Shown here in pieces: positions 23,791 through 32,915 of a stretch of DNA of 64,000 nt. How positions within the stretch are numbered: position 1 is the first letter of the stretch; each line of letters begins with the position of its first letter. Made by a program: the position numbers and the translations under genes. Source of the stretch: Myxococcales bacterium (GTDB lineage Bacteria; Myxococcota_A; Polyangia; Polyangiales; Houyiibacteriaceae); the NCBI GenBank assembly GCA_029862185.1, contig JAOTXX010000004.1, forward strand, positions 1 through 64,000, given 5' to 3'. Below the pieces are notes generated by a model. It did not search any database. It saw only the letters and a program-made list of their open reading frames with translations, and was not told the origin of the DNA.

Positions 23791-25707
23791 ATGGATGGGA
23801 ACGGCGAGCCTCGCGATTGGAGTGTCAAGAAGAGCAGCAAACTCTACCAGATCAAAGGCTGGGGAGAGCCGTACTTCCGCATCAATGAGCACGGCCATGT
23901 CGAGGTGCGGCCCGATCCAACCGAGGACCGGTCGATCGACCTTTACGAGCTCACGAAACAACTGACGGAGCGCGGGCTTGATCTGCCTTTGCTGATTCGA
24001 TTTCCCAACATCCTTCAAGATCGACTCCGGCTTCTCAACGAATGCTTCGGACGTGCAATCCGGGAGTACGGGTACGACGGAACCTACCGGGGCGTGTTTC
24101 CGGTCAAGGTCAATCAGCAGCGACATCTCGTGGAGGAAATTGTCGAATCCGGAAGGCCGTGGCGATTCGGCCTGGAGGCGGGGTCGAAGCCCGAGCTGCT
24201 GGTCACACTCGCTGCGATGGAGGACGAAGACGGCTTCATCATCTGCAACGGCTACAAAGACCTCGCGTATATGGAGACCGCGCTTGTCGCGCAGGGCTTC
24301 GACAACACGGTCGTCGTGGTGCTCGAACGCGTCGAAGAGCTCGCGCTCGCGTTCCGGGCTTCCGAGAAGCTCGGAATCCGGCCCTGTCTCGGGGTTCGGG
24401 CGAAGCTCAGCAGCAAAGGCATCGGGCGCTGGGCGGACTCTGCGGGCGACCGGGCAAAGTTCGGCCTTTCGATGTCGGAGATGGTTCACGTCGTCGACGA
24501 GCTCGAAGAGCGAGGCATGCTCGATTGCCTCAAGCTTCTTCATTTCCATCTCGGTAGCCAGGTCTCGAGCATCATCCCGGTGAAGAACGCCATGCGCGAA
24601 GCGGGACAGATCTACGTCGAGCTGACGAAGATGGGTTGCGAGATGGGCTTCCTCGACGTCGGCGGCGGCCTGGCGGTCGACTATGACGGGTCGAAAACCG
24701 ATTTCCGCGGCTCGATGAACTACGACCTGCAGGAGTATGCGTACGACGTCGTGGCAGGCATCCAAGAGGCCTGCGAGAAGGCGAGCGTGAAGCCTCCCAC
24801 CATCGTCAGCGAGAGCGGCCGCTCGATTGCAGCGTACCAATCGGTGCTGGTGTTCGATGCGCTGGGCGTCGACCGCGTCGACTTCGAGGATCCGCAGAAT
24901 CCCTCTGCCGAAGACCATCGAATCCTCAAAGAGTTCTACGAGACCTGGAAGGGCATCCAGCCTAAGAACGTCCAAGAATCCTGGCACGATGCGCAGCAAT
25001 CGCTCGAAGAAGCGCGAAGCCTGTTCAAGTTCGGCTACCTCGGCATGCGCGAGCTGGCCCGCGCGGAGCATCTATTTTGGAGCTGCTGCGAGAAGATCTT
25101 GCGCAGCATGCGCCGCCTGAAGTACGTGCCTGAAGAGCTCCATGCCGTCGAAGAGCTCATGGGGGCAATCTACTACTGCAACTTCTCGTTGTTCCAATCG
25201 GCGCCCGACATTTGGGCAATGGACCAACTGTTCCCATTCATGCCAATCCACCGCCTCACCGAGGAGCCCACCGTCCGGGCGAGGCTTGCGGACCTGACCT
25301 GTGACTCGGACGGCATCGTCGACCACTTCATCGACGTGGAAGAGGTGCAACACTCGCTCGACCTTCATGCCGTGAAAGACGGCGAGGAGTACCTGCTCGG
25401 CATGTTCCTCGGCGGGGCCTATCAAGAGATTCTCGGCGACCTTCACAATCTCTTCGGCGATACCAACGCCGTACACGTGCGGCTCGAAGACTACGGCTAC
25501 AGCGTTGCCAACGTCATCAAAGGCGACTCGATCGACGAGGTGCTTCGCTACTTGCAGTACGATCCGGAGGAGATGGTCGAGCGCGTGCGCAAGCAAGCCG
25601 AGCGCGCACTCAATCAGGGGCGGATGACCTTGCCGCAGCTACGCACCTTCATGCTCCACTACGAAGAGAGCCTCCGCGGCTACACGTATCTCAAGGGCGA
25701 CGCCTAG
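23791..25707 (+). CDS. speA: Biosynthetic arginine decarboxylase
   Basis: This 638-aa PLP enzyme converts arginine to agmatine, the first step of the agmatine route to putrescine and spermidine. The PLP-binding segment is FPVKVNQQRHLVEEIV. HFHLGSQ and the C-terminal LHNLFGDTNAVHV, GYSVANVIKGDSI are further SpeA signatures. Length matches E. coli SpeA (about 630-660 aa). No agmatinase or agmatine deiminase lies beside it. Confidence 0.95.
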   Translation: MDGNGEPRDWSVKKSSKLYQIKGWGEPYFRINEHGHVEVRPDPTEDRSIDLYELTKQLTERGLDLPLLIRFPNILQDRLRLLNECFGRAIREYGYDGTYRGVFPVKVNQQRHLVEEIVESGRPWRFGLEAGSKPELLVTLAAMEDEDGFIICNGYKDLAYMETALVAQGFDNTVVVVLERVEELALAFRASEKLGIRPCLGVRAKLSSKGIGRWADSAGDRAKFGLSMSEMVHVVDELEERGMLDCLKLLHFHLGSQVSSIIPVKNAMREAGQIYVELTKMGCEMGFLDVGGGLAVDYDGSKTDFRGSMNYDLQEYAYDVVAGIQEACEKASVKPPTIVSESGRSIAAYQSVLVFDALGVDRVDFEDPQNPSAEDHRILKEFYETWKGIQPKNVQESWHDAQQSLEEARSLFKFGYLGMRELARAEHLFWSCCEKILRSMRRLKYVPEELHAVEELMGAIYYCNFSLFQSAPDIWAMDQLFPFMPIHRLTEEPTVRARLADLTCDSDGIVDHFIDVEEVQHSLDLHAVKDGEEYLLGMFLGGAYQEILGDLHNLFGDTNAVHVRLEDYGYSVANVIKGDSIDEVLRYLQYDPEEMVERVRKQAERALNQGRMTLPQLRTFMLHYEESLRGYTYLKGDA

Positions 25708-25766
25708 ATTCGGGCGATTTTCGTGCCGATTTCGACACGGCGCCGCCCAAGCTTTACCTTGAAATT

Positions 25767-26507
25767 GTGGATCTAGCGGAGTTCCAAGAGGCGCTGCTCC
25801 AGCAGATGGAGCGAAAGATGCACTGGGCTTGGCCGGCTTTCACGCACGGGCTGGTTTCGAGACACAAGCTGCACATCCACCTCGAACAGGAATGGGAAGT
25901 GTACGTGCGCGACTTCCCGATCATGGTGGGCCGCGCATACGTGCAGTGCCCCATCGCCGATGTGCGGCGCGAGCTGGCAGAGAACCTCTACGAGGAAGAA
26001 ACCGGAGGATTGGCCGCGGGGAGGCCACACCCGGACTTGTTCATGATGTATCCGCAGGGGCTCGGGATGGACCTCGAGCGCTTCTCGAAGGTTCGACTCC
26101 TTCCGGCCGCGCGCGCCTATCGCAGCTTCTTGGATGACGCGACGACGAATCGCGGCTGGGCTGTTGCAGCATCGATCGCGACGCTCTTCATCGAAGGTAC
26201 GGCATATGAGCGACACGAGCTCGACGCGTCTGCGCCTGCGCGTCCGCAAGCGCCGCTCGAAGAACATCCACTTGCGAAGCACTATGGGCTTCCAGTCGAA
26301 TGCCTTGCTCTGACCAAGGCGCACCGCTCGGTCGAAGGCGAGCACCGTCAGGCCGCGTGGCGCGTGATGTTGAATCACGTCCCGGTCGATGACCGTGGCG
26401 CTGTCGTTCAAGCCATGTCGCAGGCGGTGAATGCATGGCTCGCATACCGGAACGACGTGGCCGAAGCCTGCGGCATCCGCCGGGATGAGCTGCCGCTAAC
26501 CGCCTAG
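25767..26507 (+). CDS. PqqC/TenA-like haem-oxygenase-fold protein (HDO-like)
   Basis: This 246-aa all-helical protein fits the haem-oxygenase-like superfamily that includes PqqC, TenA, CADD and diiron oxidases (HDO). The segment ENLYEEETGG...HPDLF gives a Glu-x-His pair, IEGTAYER a second Glu, and EGEHRQAAW a later His, consistent with a diiron site. No pqq or thiamine genes lie nearby, so the substrate is open. The GTG start at 25767 follows speA by 59 nt. The 3' end overlaps the convergent MatB-like gene by 12 bp. Confidence 0.6.
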   Translation: MDLAEFQEALLQQMERKMHWAWPAFTHGLVSRHKLHIHLEQEWEVYVRDFPIMVGRAYVQCPIADVRRELAENLYEEETGGLAAGRPHPDLFMMYPQGLGMDLERFSKVRLLPAARAYRSFLDDATTNRGWAVAASIATLFIEGTAYERHELDASAPARPQAPLEEHPLAKHYGLPVECLALTKAHRSVEGEHRQAAWRVMLNHVPVDDRGAVVQAMSQAVNAWLAYRNDVAEACGIRRDELPLTA

Positions 26508-27956
26508 AAGCTTCTTCTGTACCTTGCCCATCGCGTTCCGCGGGAGCTCCGCCAAGAACTCGATGTCTCTCGGGCGCTTGTGGGGGCTCAGGTGCTCGGC
26601 GACGAAGCCCAGCAGCGCGGCGGCGTCCTCCGCTTCACCCGGCTCCAAGACGACGAAGGCAGCGATTCGTTGGCCGAGATCATCGTCGGGCAACCCGACG
26701 ACGGCCACCTCGCGAACGGACGCGTGCTCTAGCAAGCAGGCCTCGATCTCTCCGGCGCCCACACGATAGCCGCCCGTCTTAATCAAGTCCGTGCTCCGTC
26801 GGCCCAAGATGCGAATCACGCCCTCCTCGGTGCGGGTCGCGAGGTCACCAGTATAGAACCAGCCTGCATCGTCCAAGACCGAGGCGGTCGCGTCCTCACG
26901 GTTGAGATAGCCTTTGAACACCGCATCGCTCCGGACCGCGACTTCACCGATCGTTTGATCGTCATGGGCTTGTAGCTCGCGGCGCTGGTCATCGACGAGC
27001 TTCAGCTCTACTCCGGGAAGCGGCGGCCCGACGTGGCCGGGCATCGGAGCGTGGGACGCGGGCACGCCGCAGTTGATGAGGGTCTCGGTCAAGCCGTACC
27101 GCTCGTGGACGCCCCGCCCAGTCAACGCTTGGATGCGCTGGTGCTCCCGAAGCGAGAGCGCGGCCGAGCCGGAAACGAGCAATCGGGGCCGGCGCAGGGC
27201 TTCACAGAGGCCCGCATCCCCCTCGGCGGCCTCTGCGAGCCGGTGAAACATCGTCGGCACGGCGAACAACATCGTTTGCTCGTGGCGCGGGTCGGCGATC
27301 GCCGCCGCGATACCTTCGGGTGAAAACCGCGGAACGTAGTGAAGCGCGCCACCCAGACGAAGACTGCCAAAGAGCCCCAGCACTAGACCGTGGGCGTGAA
27401 TCAAGGGCAGCGAATGGACGACGGTGTCTCGCTCGGTCCAGTCCCAGGCTTCAGCAAGCGCATCGAGGTTCGCCGCGATGTTGCGTCGCGTGATGACGGC
27501 CCCTTTGGGCGGGCCGGTCGTGCCGGACGTGTAGAGAATCAGCGCGGCCGTCTCATCGATCGGAATCTCAGGCAGGGTTTCCGATCGGGGCCGATAAGCC
27601 GCCCGAAGCGAAGGGACCCCAACCGCTTCGTGTGGCAATTCGTGCCGCTCGCAGCAAAACGCAAGCTTTGGCGCGGAGTCCTCGAAGATGTGGACGAGCT
27701 CGCCCGATCCGAGCTTCGGATTCAAGGGCACCGTCGCCACTCCGGCCAGTGCGTTGCCGATCATCGCGGCCGCGGTACAGAGATCGGGCTGCGCCCAGAT
27801 CGCGACACGATCCCCCGCGGTGACCCCGGTCCGTTCGAGCAAGGCCAGATGCTCGAGCGCAGCGCCGGCAAGCTCGCCGTAGGTCCAACTCTCGTCGTTA
27901 ACCAGGAACGCTAGGCGCGAATCGGCATGGGTCAGGCGGGGGAAGAGGTCGGACAC
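26496..27956 (-). CDS. Acyl-CoA synthetase, malonyl-CoA synthetase (MatB)-like
   Basis: This 486-aa AMP-forming ligase has the signature LILYTSGTTGPPKG, a middle LPLIHAHGLVLGLFGSLRLG resembling MatB, GWFYTGDLATRTEEG, and a C-terminal RNAMGKVQKK with the catalytic Lys. MatB enzymes make malonyl-CoA from free malonate. This substrate call is tentative, because short-chain and medium-chain synthetases share these motifs. Its upstream region is occupied by repeat sequence at 27998-28122. Confidence 0.75.
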   Translation of the reverse strand: MSDLFPRLTHADSRLAFLVNDESWTYGELAGAALEHLALLERTGVTAGDRVAIWAQPDLCTAAAMIGNALAGVATVPLNPKLGSGELVHIFEDSAPKLAFCCERHELPHEAVGVPSLRAAYRPRSETLPEIPIDETAALILYTSGTTGPPKGAVITRRNIAANLDALAEAWDWTERDTVVHSLPLIHAHGLVLGLFGSLRLGGALHYVPRFSPEGIAAAIADPRHEQTMLFAVPTMFHRLAEAAEGDAGLCEALRRPRLLVSGSAALSLREHQRIQALTGRGVHERYGLTETLINCGVPASHAPMPGHVGPPLPGVELKLVDDQRRELQAHDDQTIGEVAVRSDAVFKGYLNREDATASVLDDAGWFYTGDLATRTEEGVIRILGRRSTDLIKTGGYRVGAGEIEACLLEHASVREVAVVGLPDDDLGQRIAAFVVLEPGEAEDAAALLGFVAEHLSPHKRPRDIEFLAELPRNAMGKVQKKLLGG

Positions 27957-27997
27957 GGCGGATCGATACCAGCTAACAGGCGGGTTGTCTCGGTGGC

Positions 27998-28122
27998 ACC
28001 CCGTAAAGACGTCGCTTCGCGCCGTCCACGGGGCTTCGCTGGCACGGGCACTGGCGCGAGCGCAGCGAAGCGCGCGGCAGGGAGGACTACGGGTGGGGGT
28101 GGGCGGGCGGTGTAATTAAACC
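27998..28122. repeat. Partial repeat element: hairpin repeat plus terminal repeat
   Basis: This stretch in a 212-bp gene-free gap combines two dispersed repeats. ACCCCGTAAAGACG...GTCCACGGGGCT (27998-28034) is shared with 4347-4398. GGCAGGGAGGACTACGGG followed by GGGTGGGGGTGGGCGGG and TGTAATTAAACC (28078-28122) is the terminal repeat of the element at 32916-33337. A short CTGGCA-like stretch lies between them. It is best read as a truncated or solo-end copy. Confidence 0.65.
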
Positions 28123-28168
28123 AAACCCCCCAACCAGCCCACCGTCTGCCCTCCAAACACCGGCGCCG

Positions 28169-29104
28169 CTACTGCTCGACCGGGAACGCCCCGTTCCCCC
28201 ACTCGTTCCACGACCCGTCGTATAATCTCACGTCCTCGAAGCCGAGGGCGGTCAAGGTCAGCCAGGCGAACGATCCTCGCCAACCCGACACGCAGTAGCT
28301 CACCGTCGTTTCGGCCGGATCCATGCCTTCGTACAGGGCCGCGAGCTCGGCCTCAGACTTCAAAAAGCCGCTCTCGAGGTTCCTCGTCCAGTTCACGGTG
28401 CGGGCTGTTGGGATGTGGCCGCCGTCGTATTCGCCTTCGGAACGTGCATCGACGAGCTGAATCGAGGGCATCTCGTACGGCTCGTCGCCGAGCTGTGAGA
28501 GCACCCAGTCCCCGGTCACCCGAAGGTCTTCGTTGACGCCGACGATCGTGTACTCCGTCGACTCTGTGATCGGCGGGTCGGTGTCGAGCGCCCCTTGCGC
28601 CGCCACCCAGGCCGCGAAGCCGCCGTCGAGGTAACGAACATCGTCGTGACCGTAGTACCGAAGGGCCCAAACGATTCGGGACGGGTCGTACTCCGGCGCC
28701 TCGCCGTACACCACGGCGGTCACCTCATTGCGTAGCCCGGCCGCACGCAGCACTGGCTCTCCCTGCATCGGCGGCATCAACTGCGCCGTGATGCCTTCGA
28801 CGGTCGTCGCCAATTCGACGGGCTGCAGGTGAATCGCGCCAGGAATCCGCGAATCGTCGTAACCCGACTGGCGCGTGTCGATCAGCTGAACGTCGGGATC
28901 GCCGAGCCGCGCTTCGAGCCAGTCGGTGTCGACCACGAGCTCGGATTCCAGGGGGGCGCCGCCATCCGGAAGCCCCGCGTCCGGCTGGCCGCACTGCTCG
29001 GCTGGCAGCCCTTCACAGGCGCTCGACGCGGGGCTGCTCCCGCAGCCTAGAAGCGTCATCGGAAGCGCCATCACGAAAACTACACCAAGTCTTCTCGCAC
29101 GCAT
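28169..29104 (-). CDS. Lipoprotein with two rhodanese domains (sulfurtransferase)
   Basis: This 311-aa lipoprotein (lipobox LLGC) has two rhodanese domains, as in thiosulfate or 3-mercaptopyruvate sulfurtransferases. Domain one carries VQLIDTRQSGYDDSRIPGAIH without a catalytic Cys loop. Domain two carries QLVDARSEGEYDGGHIPTAR and the active-site loop YCVSGWRGS, whose Cys would hold the persulfide. It should transfer sulfur in the cell envelope; the acceptor is unknown. The linker after the lipobox is Cys/Gly-rich. Confidence 0.88.
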   Translation of the reverse strand: MRARRLGVVFVMALPMTLLGCGSSPASSACEGLPAEQCGQPDAGLPDGGAPLESELVVDTDWLEARLGDPDVQLIDTRQSGYDDSRIPGAIHLQPVELATTVEGITAQLMPPMQGEPVLRAAGLRNEVTAVVYGEAPEYDPSRIVWALRYYGHDDVRYLDGGFAAWVAAQGALDTDPPITESTEYTIVGVNEDLRVTGDWVLSQLGDEPYEMPSIQLVDARSEGEYDGGHIPTARTVNWTRNLESGFLKSEAELAALYEGMDPAETTVSYCVSGWRGSFAWLTLTALGFEDVRLYDGSWNEWGNGAFPVEQ

Positions 29105-29153
29105 CGCGCAACTCTACCCGAAAGGCCCGAAATGCGGTACGAGGCTTTCTGCG

Positions 29154-30098
29154 ATGTTCGACCCAACCAAGACCCTCGTCATTGCCAACCCGATGGCCCG
29201 GCACGGCTACGTGGGGGACAACTGGGCCGCGCTGAGCGCTCAGATCGTCGAGGTCCTAGGCCCGGTGAACCTCGAGCTCACCAAGTCGCGGGGCGATGGC
29301 CTGCAAATGGCAAAGCAGGCGATCGCCGACGGCGCCCGCACGATCATCTCGTTTGGCGGGGACGGCACCCACAGCGAGGTGGTCGACGGCATCATGCAAT
29401 CGGGGCTCAATCACCAGGTCACGCTCGGTATTCTTCACGCGGGCACGGGCGGCGACTTCCGGCGCATGATCCCGGGTGCTGAGGAGCTCGAAACCGGCTG
29501 CGCGGTCATTCGCGATGCGCCTGCAGTCCCCATCGACATTGGCTGGGTCCAGTACCAGCACGACGAAGGGCACCGCGAGGGGCGGTTCTTTCTGAACATC
29601 ACGTCCATGGGTATGGGAGGCCTCGTCGATCGGTTTGTCGGAGCGTCGAAATCAAAGAGCAGCGGCAAGGCCAAGTATTTCAAAGCCGTGCTCCGTGCGC
29701 AGATGAAGTACAAGCCCGCGCGGATCGGGCTGCGTATCGACGGCAAAGACGAGGGCGAGCACGAAATCAGCAACATCTGCGTTTGTAACGGTAGATGGGC
29801 GGGGGGCGGCATGATGTTTGCGCCGGAAGCCCGCGTCGCTGACGGCATGTTCGACATCGTGTTGATTCGCGCGACCTCGACGCTCCGTGGGCTTCCCGTG
29901 ATGGCAGGGCTCTATAAAGGAACCCACATTCGCTCTCCGATCGTGAGCACCTATCGCGGCAGGCACATCCAGGTCGAGATGCTCGCCAACACGGCCTGGA
30001 TGGACATCGACGGCGAGGCCCCAGGCATCGGACCGGCGGACTTCCGGATTCACGACCACGCGTTACGCGTGATCGGCATTGGCCGCGAGTTCGTCTGA
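29154..30098 (+). CDS. YegS/diacylglycerol kinase family lipid kinase
   Basis: This 314-aa ATP-dependent lipid kinase has the nucleotide-binding motif FGGDGTHSEVVDG, a GTGGDFRRMI segment, and VCNGRWAGGGMMFAPEA. Such enzymes phosphorylate diacylglycerol or related lipids at the membrane. The ATG at 29154 is the natural start. The track version begins inside the divergent rhodanese gene. GAGGCTTTCT upstream resembles the AGGCTT motif before 9827 and 39106. Confidence 0.85.
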   Translation: MFDPTKTLVIANPMARHGYVGDNWAALSAQIVEVLGPVNLELTKSRGDGLQMAKQAIADGARTIISFGGDGTHSEVVDGIMQSGLNHQVTLGILHAGTGGDFRRMIPGAEELETGCAVIRDAPAVPIDIGWVQYQHDEGHREGRFFLNITSMGMGGLVDRFVGASKSKSSGKAKYFKAVLRAQMKYKPARIGLRIDGKDEGEHEISNICVCNGRWAGGGMMFAPEARVADGMFDIVLIRATSTLRGLPVMAGLYKGTHIRSPIVSTYRGRHIQVEMLANTAWMDIDGEAPGIGPADFRIHDHALRVIGIGREFV

Positions 30099-30100
30099 GC

Positions 30101-30928
30101 TCAATCGCCTACGGTGCGTTCGCGGCGAAACAAGCGCACTGCGATTCGGCCGACCCCGAAGGAGGTTTTCGGCGCGTAGCGGTGAAGGCGCCAGAGCGCC
30201 TGAACGGTCGGGGTGAGGACGATGTAGAATCGATTTCGATCGACGCCGCGAAGAATCTGTCGGGCCGCTCTTCGAGTCGGTATCGGCTTCCCGGGCCAGA
30301 GCTTCCTCAGGGCCTGCGAGTCGAGCTTGACGTATTTGGTCGAGTCGAGGATCGGCGAATCGACCAGCCCCGGACAGGCCACACTCACCTTCACGCCGAA
30401 GGTCGCGGCCTCGATGCGCAAGGTCGACGACAATCCAACCACGGCGTGCTTGGTTGCGGCGTAGGCACCTTCCGCCGCAGCGGGGATCAGGCCCGCTGCG
30501 GAGGCCGTGTTGATGATGTGGCCGAAGCCCTGCTCGCACATGATCGGATAGGCCGCGTGCACGCCGTGCACCACGCCACGCAGGTTCACATCGATCAGAA
30601 GATCCCAATCCTCTAGACTGGTGTCACGAAGCTCGGCGCAGACGTTTACGCCGGCGTTGTTGAAGATGTAGTCGATGCGGCCGAGCTCCCGGTGTGCGCC
30701 TTGGACGAGTGCTCGTACCTGAGCCGCGTCTCGAACGTCCACCGTCTTCGCATCGAGCTGCGCCCCGGCGGCCCGAAGCTCGGCCGCTGTCTTTTGGATC
30801 AGCTCGGAGTTGATATCAAGCAGCACCAGGTAGCAGCCACGCGCCGCCAATTCCTCGGCTAGGGCTTTCCCGATGCCACTCGCGCCGCCGGTGATGATCG
30901 CGACCTTCCCTGCCAAGTCATTTGCCAT
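30101..30928 (-). CDS. Short-chain dehydrogenase/reductase
   Basis: This 275-aa classical SDR has the dinucleotide motif TGGASGIGKA, NNAGVN, catalytic Ser region NTASAAGL and YAATKHA with Tyr and Lys. The substrate cannot be predicted; FabG-like, sterol and alcohol dehydrogenases share this layout. I took ATG 30928, preceded by GGGA, rather than the track's upstream start. It converges with the lipid kinase with 2 nt between stops. Confidence 0.85.
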   Translation of the reverse strand: MANDLAGKVAIITGGASGIGKALAEELAARGCYLVLLDINSELIQKTAAELRAAGAQLDAKTVDVRDAAQVRALVQGAHRELGRIDYIFNNAGVNVCAELRDTSLEDWDLLIDVNLRGVVHGVHAAYPIMCEQGFGHIINTASAAGLIPAAAEGAYAATKHAVVGLSSTLRIEAATFGVKVSVACPGLVDSPILDSTKYVKLDSQALRKLWPGKPIPTRRAARQILRGVDRNRFYIVLTPTVQALWRLHRYAPKTSFGVGRIAVRLFRRERTVGD

Positions 30929-31024
30929 GCTTCGGTTCCCTTCGCGGCCGCACGATGGCCACAAAAGCGCTTAGCGACAAGTGTTGCGCGCCCGTTGCGA
31001 AAAGAGCGCTATGCTGCTCCCTCG

Positions 31025-31816
31025 ATGCCTCGCCCTTTTTTCGGCCCGACGACACCGATTCCATTTGCACATCGGGGAGGTGCCAAGCGCTGGCCGGAAA
31101 ACACGGTACTCGCGTTTCGGAATTCCGCCGAGCTCGGGTACCGGCACATCGAAACCGACCTCCATGAAACCTCGGACGGCCGCTTCGTGTGCTTCCACGA
31201 CTCGACGCTCGAACGAACGACCAACGGCCGCGGAAACCTTCGGGACCACACGCTTGCCGAGCTTCAACACCTCGATGCCGGGTACCACTTCATCGAAAAC
31301 GGAAGCTACGCGTTTCGACATGCAGGCCTCCGCATTCCGACCCTCGAAGAGGCGCTCGAGGCTGATCCGACACTCCGCTACAATCTGGAGATCAAGCCCA
31401 ATGACCCGTCCTTGGCAGGGCGGCTCTGGGAGCTCATCCAGCACCACGGCCTTCACGACCGGGTCCTCGTAGCGTCGGAGCACGACGAGGTGACCGCGGC
31501 ATTTCGCAAGCATAGCCGGGGCCGAGTGGCCACTTCGGCGGGCCGAAAGGCCGCGCTTCACTTCTGGGCGCATGCCTTGATGGGGCTTTCCAGGCACGCG
31601 GTGTATGCGTTTGACGCGCTGCAGATTCCTACGACCTTCCGGGGGATGAACGTCATTACCCCGCGATTCATCCAGGCTGCCCACCGTCACGGGGTTCAAA
31701 TCCACGTCTGGACGATCGACGACCCCGCACAGATGCAATGGCTGGCCGCATCCGGAGTGGACGGGATCATGACCGACTTCCCCGACGTCCTTCTCGAGGT
31801 TTTGGCCAAGCACTAG
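31025..31816 (+). CDS. Glycerophosphodiester phosphodiesterase
   Basis: This 263-aa GDPD enzyme hydrolyses glycerophosphodiesters to glycerol-3-phosphate and an alcohol. Diagnostic pieces are FAHRGGAKRWPENT, HIETDLHETSDG, CFHDSTLERTTNGRG and LEIKPN, with the catalytic His and Glu/Asp metal ligands present. No signal peptide is seen, so it is cytoplasmic like UgpQ. ATG 31025 gives the family start; a TATGCT box lies about 10 nt upstream. Confidence 0.9.
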   Translation: MPRPFFGPTTPIPFAHRGGAKRWPENTVLAFRNSAELGYRHIETDLHETSDGRFVCFHDSTLERTTNGRGNLRDHTLAELQHLDAGYHFIENGSYAFRHAGLRIPTLEEALEADPTLRYNLEIKPNDPSLAGRLWELIQHHGLHDRVLVASEHDEVTAAFRKHSRGRVATSAGRKAALHFWAHALMGLSRHAVYAFDALQIPTTFRGMNVITPRFIQAAHRHGVQIHVWTIDDPAQMQWLAASGVDGIMTDFPDVLLEVLAKH

Positions 31817-31854
31817 CGCGCGAAAGCGACCTGTGTTGTCATGCAAGCGACGCC

Positions 31855-32781
31855 ATGAAGCAACCGATGCTCCTCTTCGCGACCGAACGCTACCAAGAGC
31901 TCTGCGAGGACATTTCGGGCGCAGGCGACTTCGACCTGGGCGTCGTGGAACGCAAGGTCTTCCCGGACGAGGAGCGATACCGCCGCCTCGAAACCGATTG
32001 CGCCCTTCGCGACGTGGCGGTCGTCGGCGGGACGGTCGACGACGTCGACATGCTCGAAATCTACGACCTCGCATGCGGCCTGGTTCACCTCGGGGTCCAC
32101 ACCCTCACCCTCGTGCTTCCCTGGTTCGGCTATCAAACGATGGAGCGCGCTTCGAGGTACGGTGAGATTGTGGCCGCGAAAAACCGTGCCCGGCTGATCT
32201 CTTCGATCCCGAGCGCCGGCTCCGGCAACCGCGTGGTTCTGATCGACCTGCACTCCGAAGGCATCCCGCAGTATTTCTCGGGCGACATTCGTCCGGTTCA
32301 TCTGCAAGCACGCTCCGTCGTGCTCCAAGCGATTCGAGACTTCGGTGGCGAGGATTTCGTCCTCGGCGCAACCGACGCCGGCCGAGCCAAATGGGTCGAG
32401 AGCCTCGCCAACGATCTGCTGGTCGACGCCGCCTTCGTCTTCAAACGCCGCCTCTCGGACACCCAAACCGAGATCACGGCCCTAGCCGCCGACGTCGAAG
32501 ACCGTCCCGTGGTCATCTACGACGACATGATCCGTACCGGGGGCTCCCTCATCTCTGCTGCCAACGCCTATCGAGAAGCCGGCGCTAGCGAGGTCTACGC
32601 GGTGTGCACCCACGGCGTATTCGCCCAGGAATCGCTCGAGCGGATTCAAGACAGCGGAGCGCTCGCGGGCATCGCATGCACGAATACGAGGCCACACGTC
32701 CAGGATCTCGCCGACGGAGACTTTTTGAGGGTCTATTCGGTGGCGGATTTGATCGCGCAGTTTTTGTCGGACAGCGTGTAG
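31855..32781 (+). CDS. Ribose-phosphate pyrophosphokinase family protein
   Basis: This 308-aa member of the PRPP synthetase family makes PRPP from ribose 5-phosphate and ATP. VERKVFPDEERYRRLE, VLPWFGYQTMERASRYGE and the PRPP loop VIYDDMIRTGGSL are visible. The flexible loop and several residues differ from canonical Prs, so this may be a divergent paralogue. Start ATG 31855 lies 38 nt after the phosphodiesterase. The gene is followed by a hexamer array and a repeat element rather than a terminator. Confidence 0.82.
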   Translation: MKQPMLLFATERYQELCEDISGAGDFDLGVVERKVFPDEERYRRLETDCALRDVAVVGGTVDDVDMLEIYDLACGLVHLGVHTLTLVLPWFGYQTMERASRYGEIVAAKNRARLISSIPSAGSGNRVVLIDLHSEGIPQYFSGDIRPVHLQARSVVLQAIRDFGGEDFVLGATDAGRAKWVESLANDLLVDAAFVFKRRLSDTQTEITALAADVEDRPVVIYDDMIRTGGSLISAANAYREAGASEVYAVCTHGVFAQESLERIQDSGALAGIACTNTRPHVQDLADGDFLRVYSVADLIAQFLSDSV

Positions 32782-32782
32782 C

Positions 32783-32866
32783 GCTGGCGCTGAGGATGGC
32801 GCTGAGGCTGAGGCTGGCGCTGGCACTGGCGCTGGCACTGGCACTGGCACTGGCACTGGCACTGGG
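32783..32866. repeat. CTGGCA hexamer array
   Basis: This array starts directly after the prs-like stop codon. It begins as degenerate CTGAGG/CTGGCG units and becomes nearly perfect (CTGGCA)n toward 32860. It belongs to the same hexamer family as at 196-237 and 4188-4318. It lies 49 bp before the left end of the inverted-repeat element. Confidence 0.8.
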
Positions 32867-32915
32867 GCTACCGCGGATGTGGTGGGGGGTGGTTGATTTG
32901 CGTAGGGCCTGGTCA

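Noticed and set aside
22115-25071. Long ORFs at 22115-23386 (+) and 23383-25071 (-)
   Set aside because: They are antisense to the sulfatase-fold gene and speA. The minus-strand frame runs through speA, whose PLP motifs are clear, and then into the sulfatase-fold gene out of frame.
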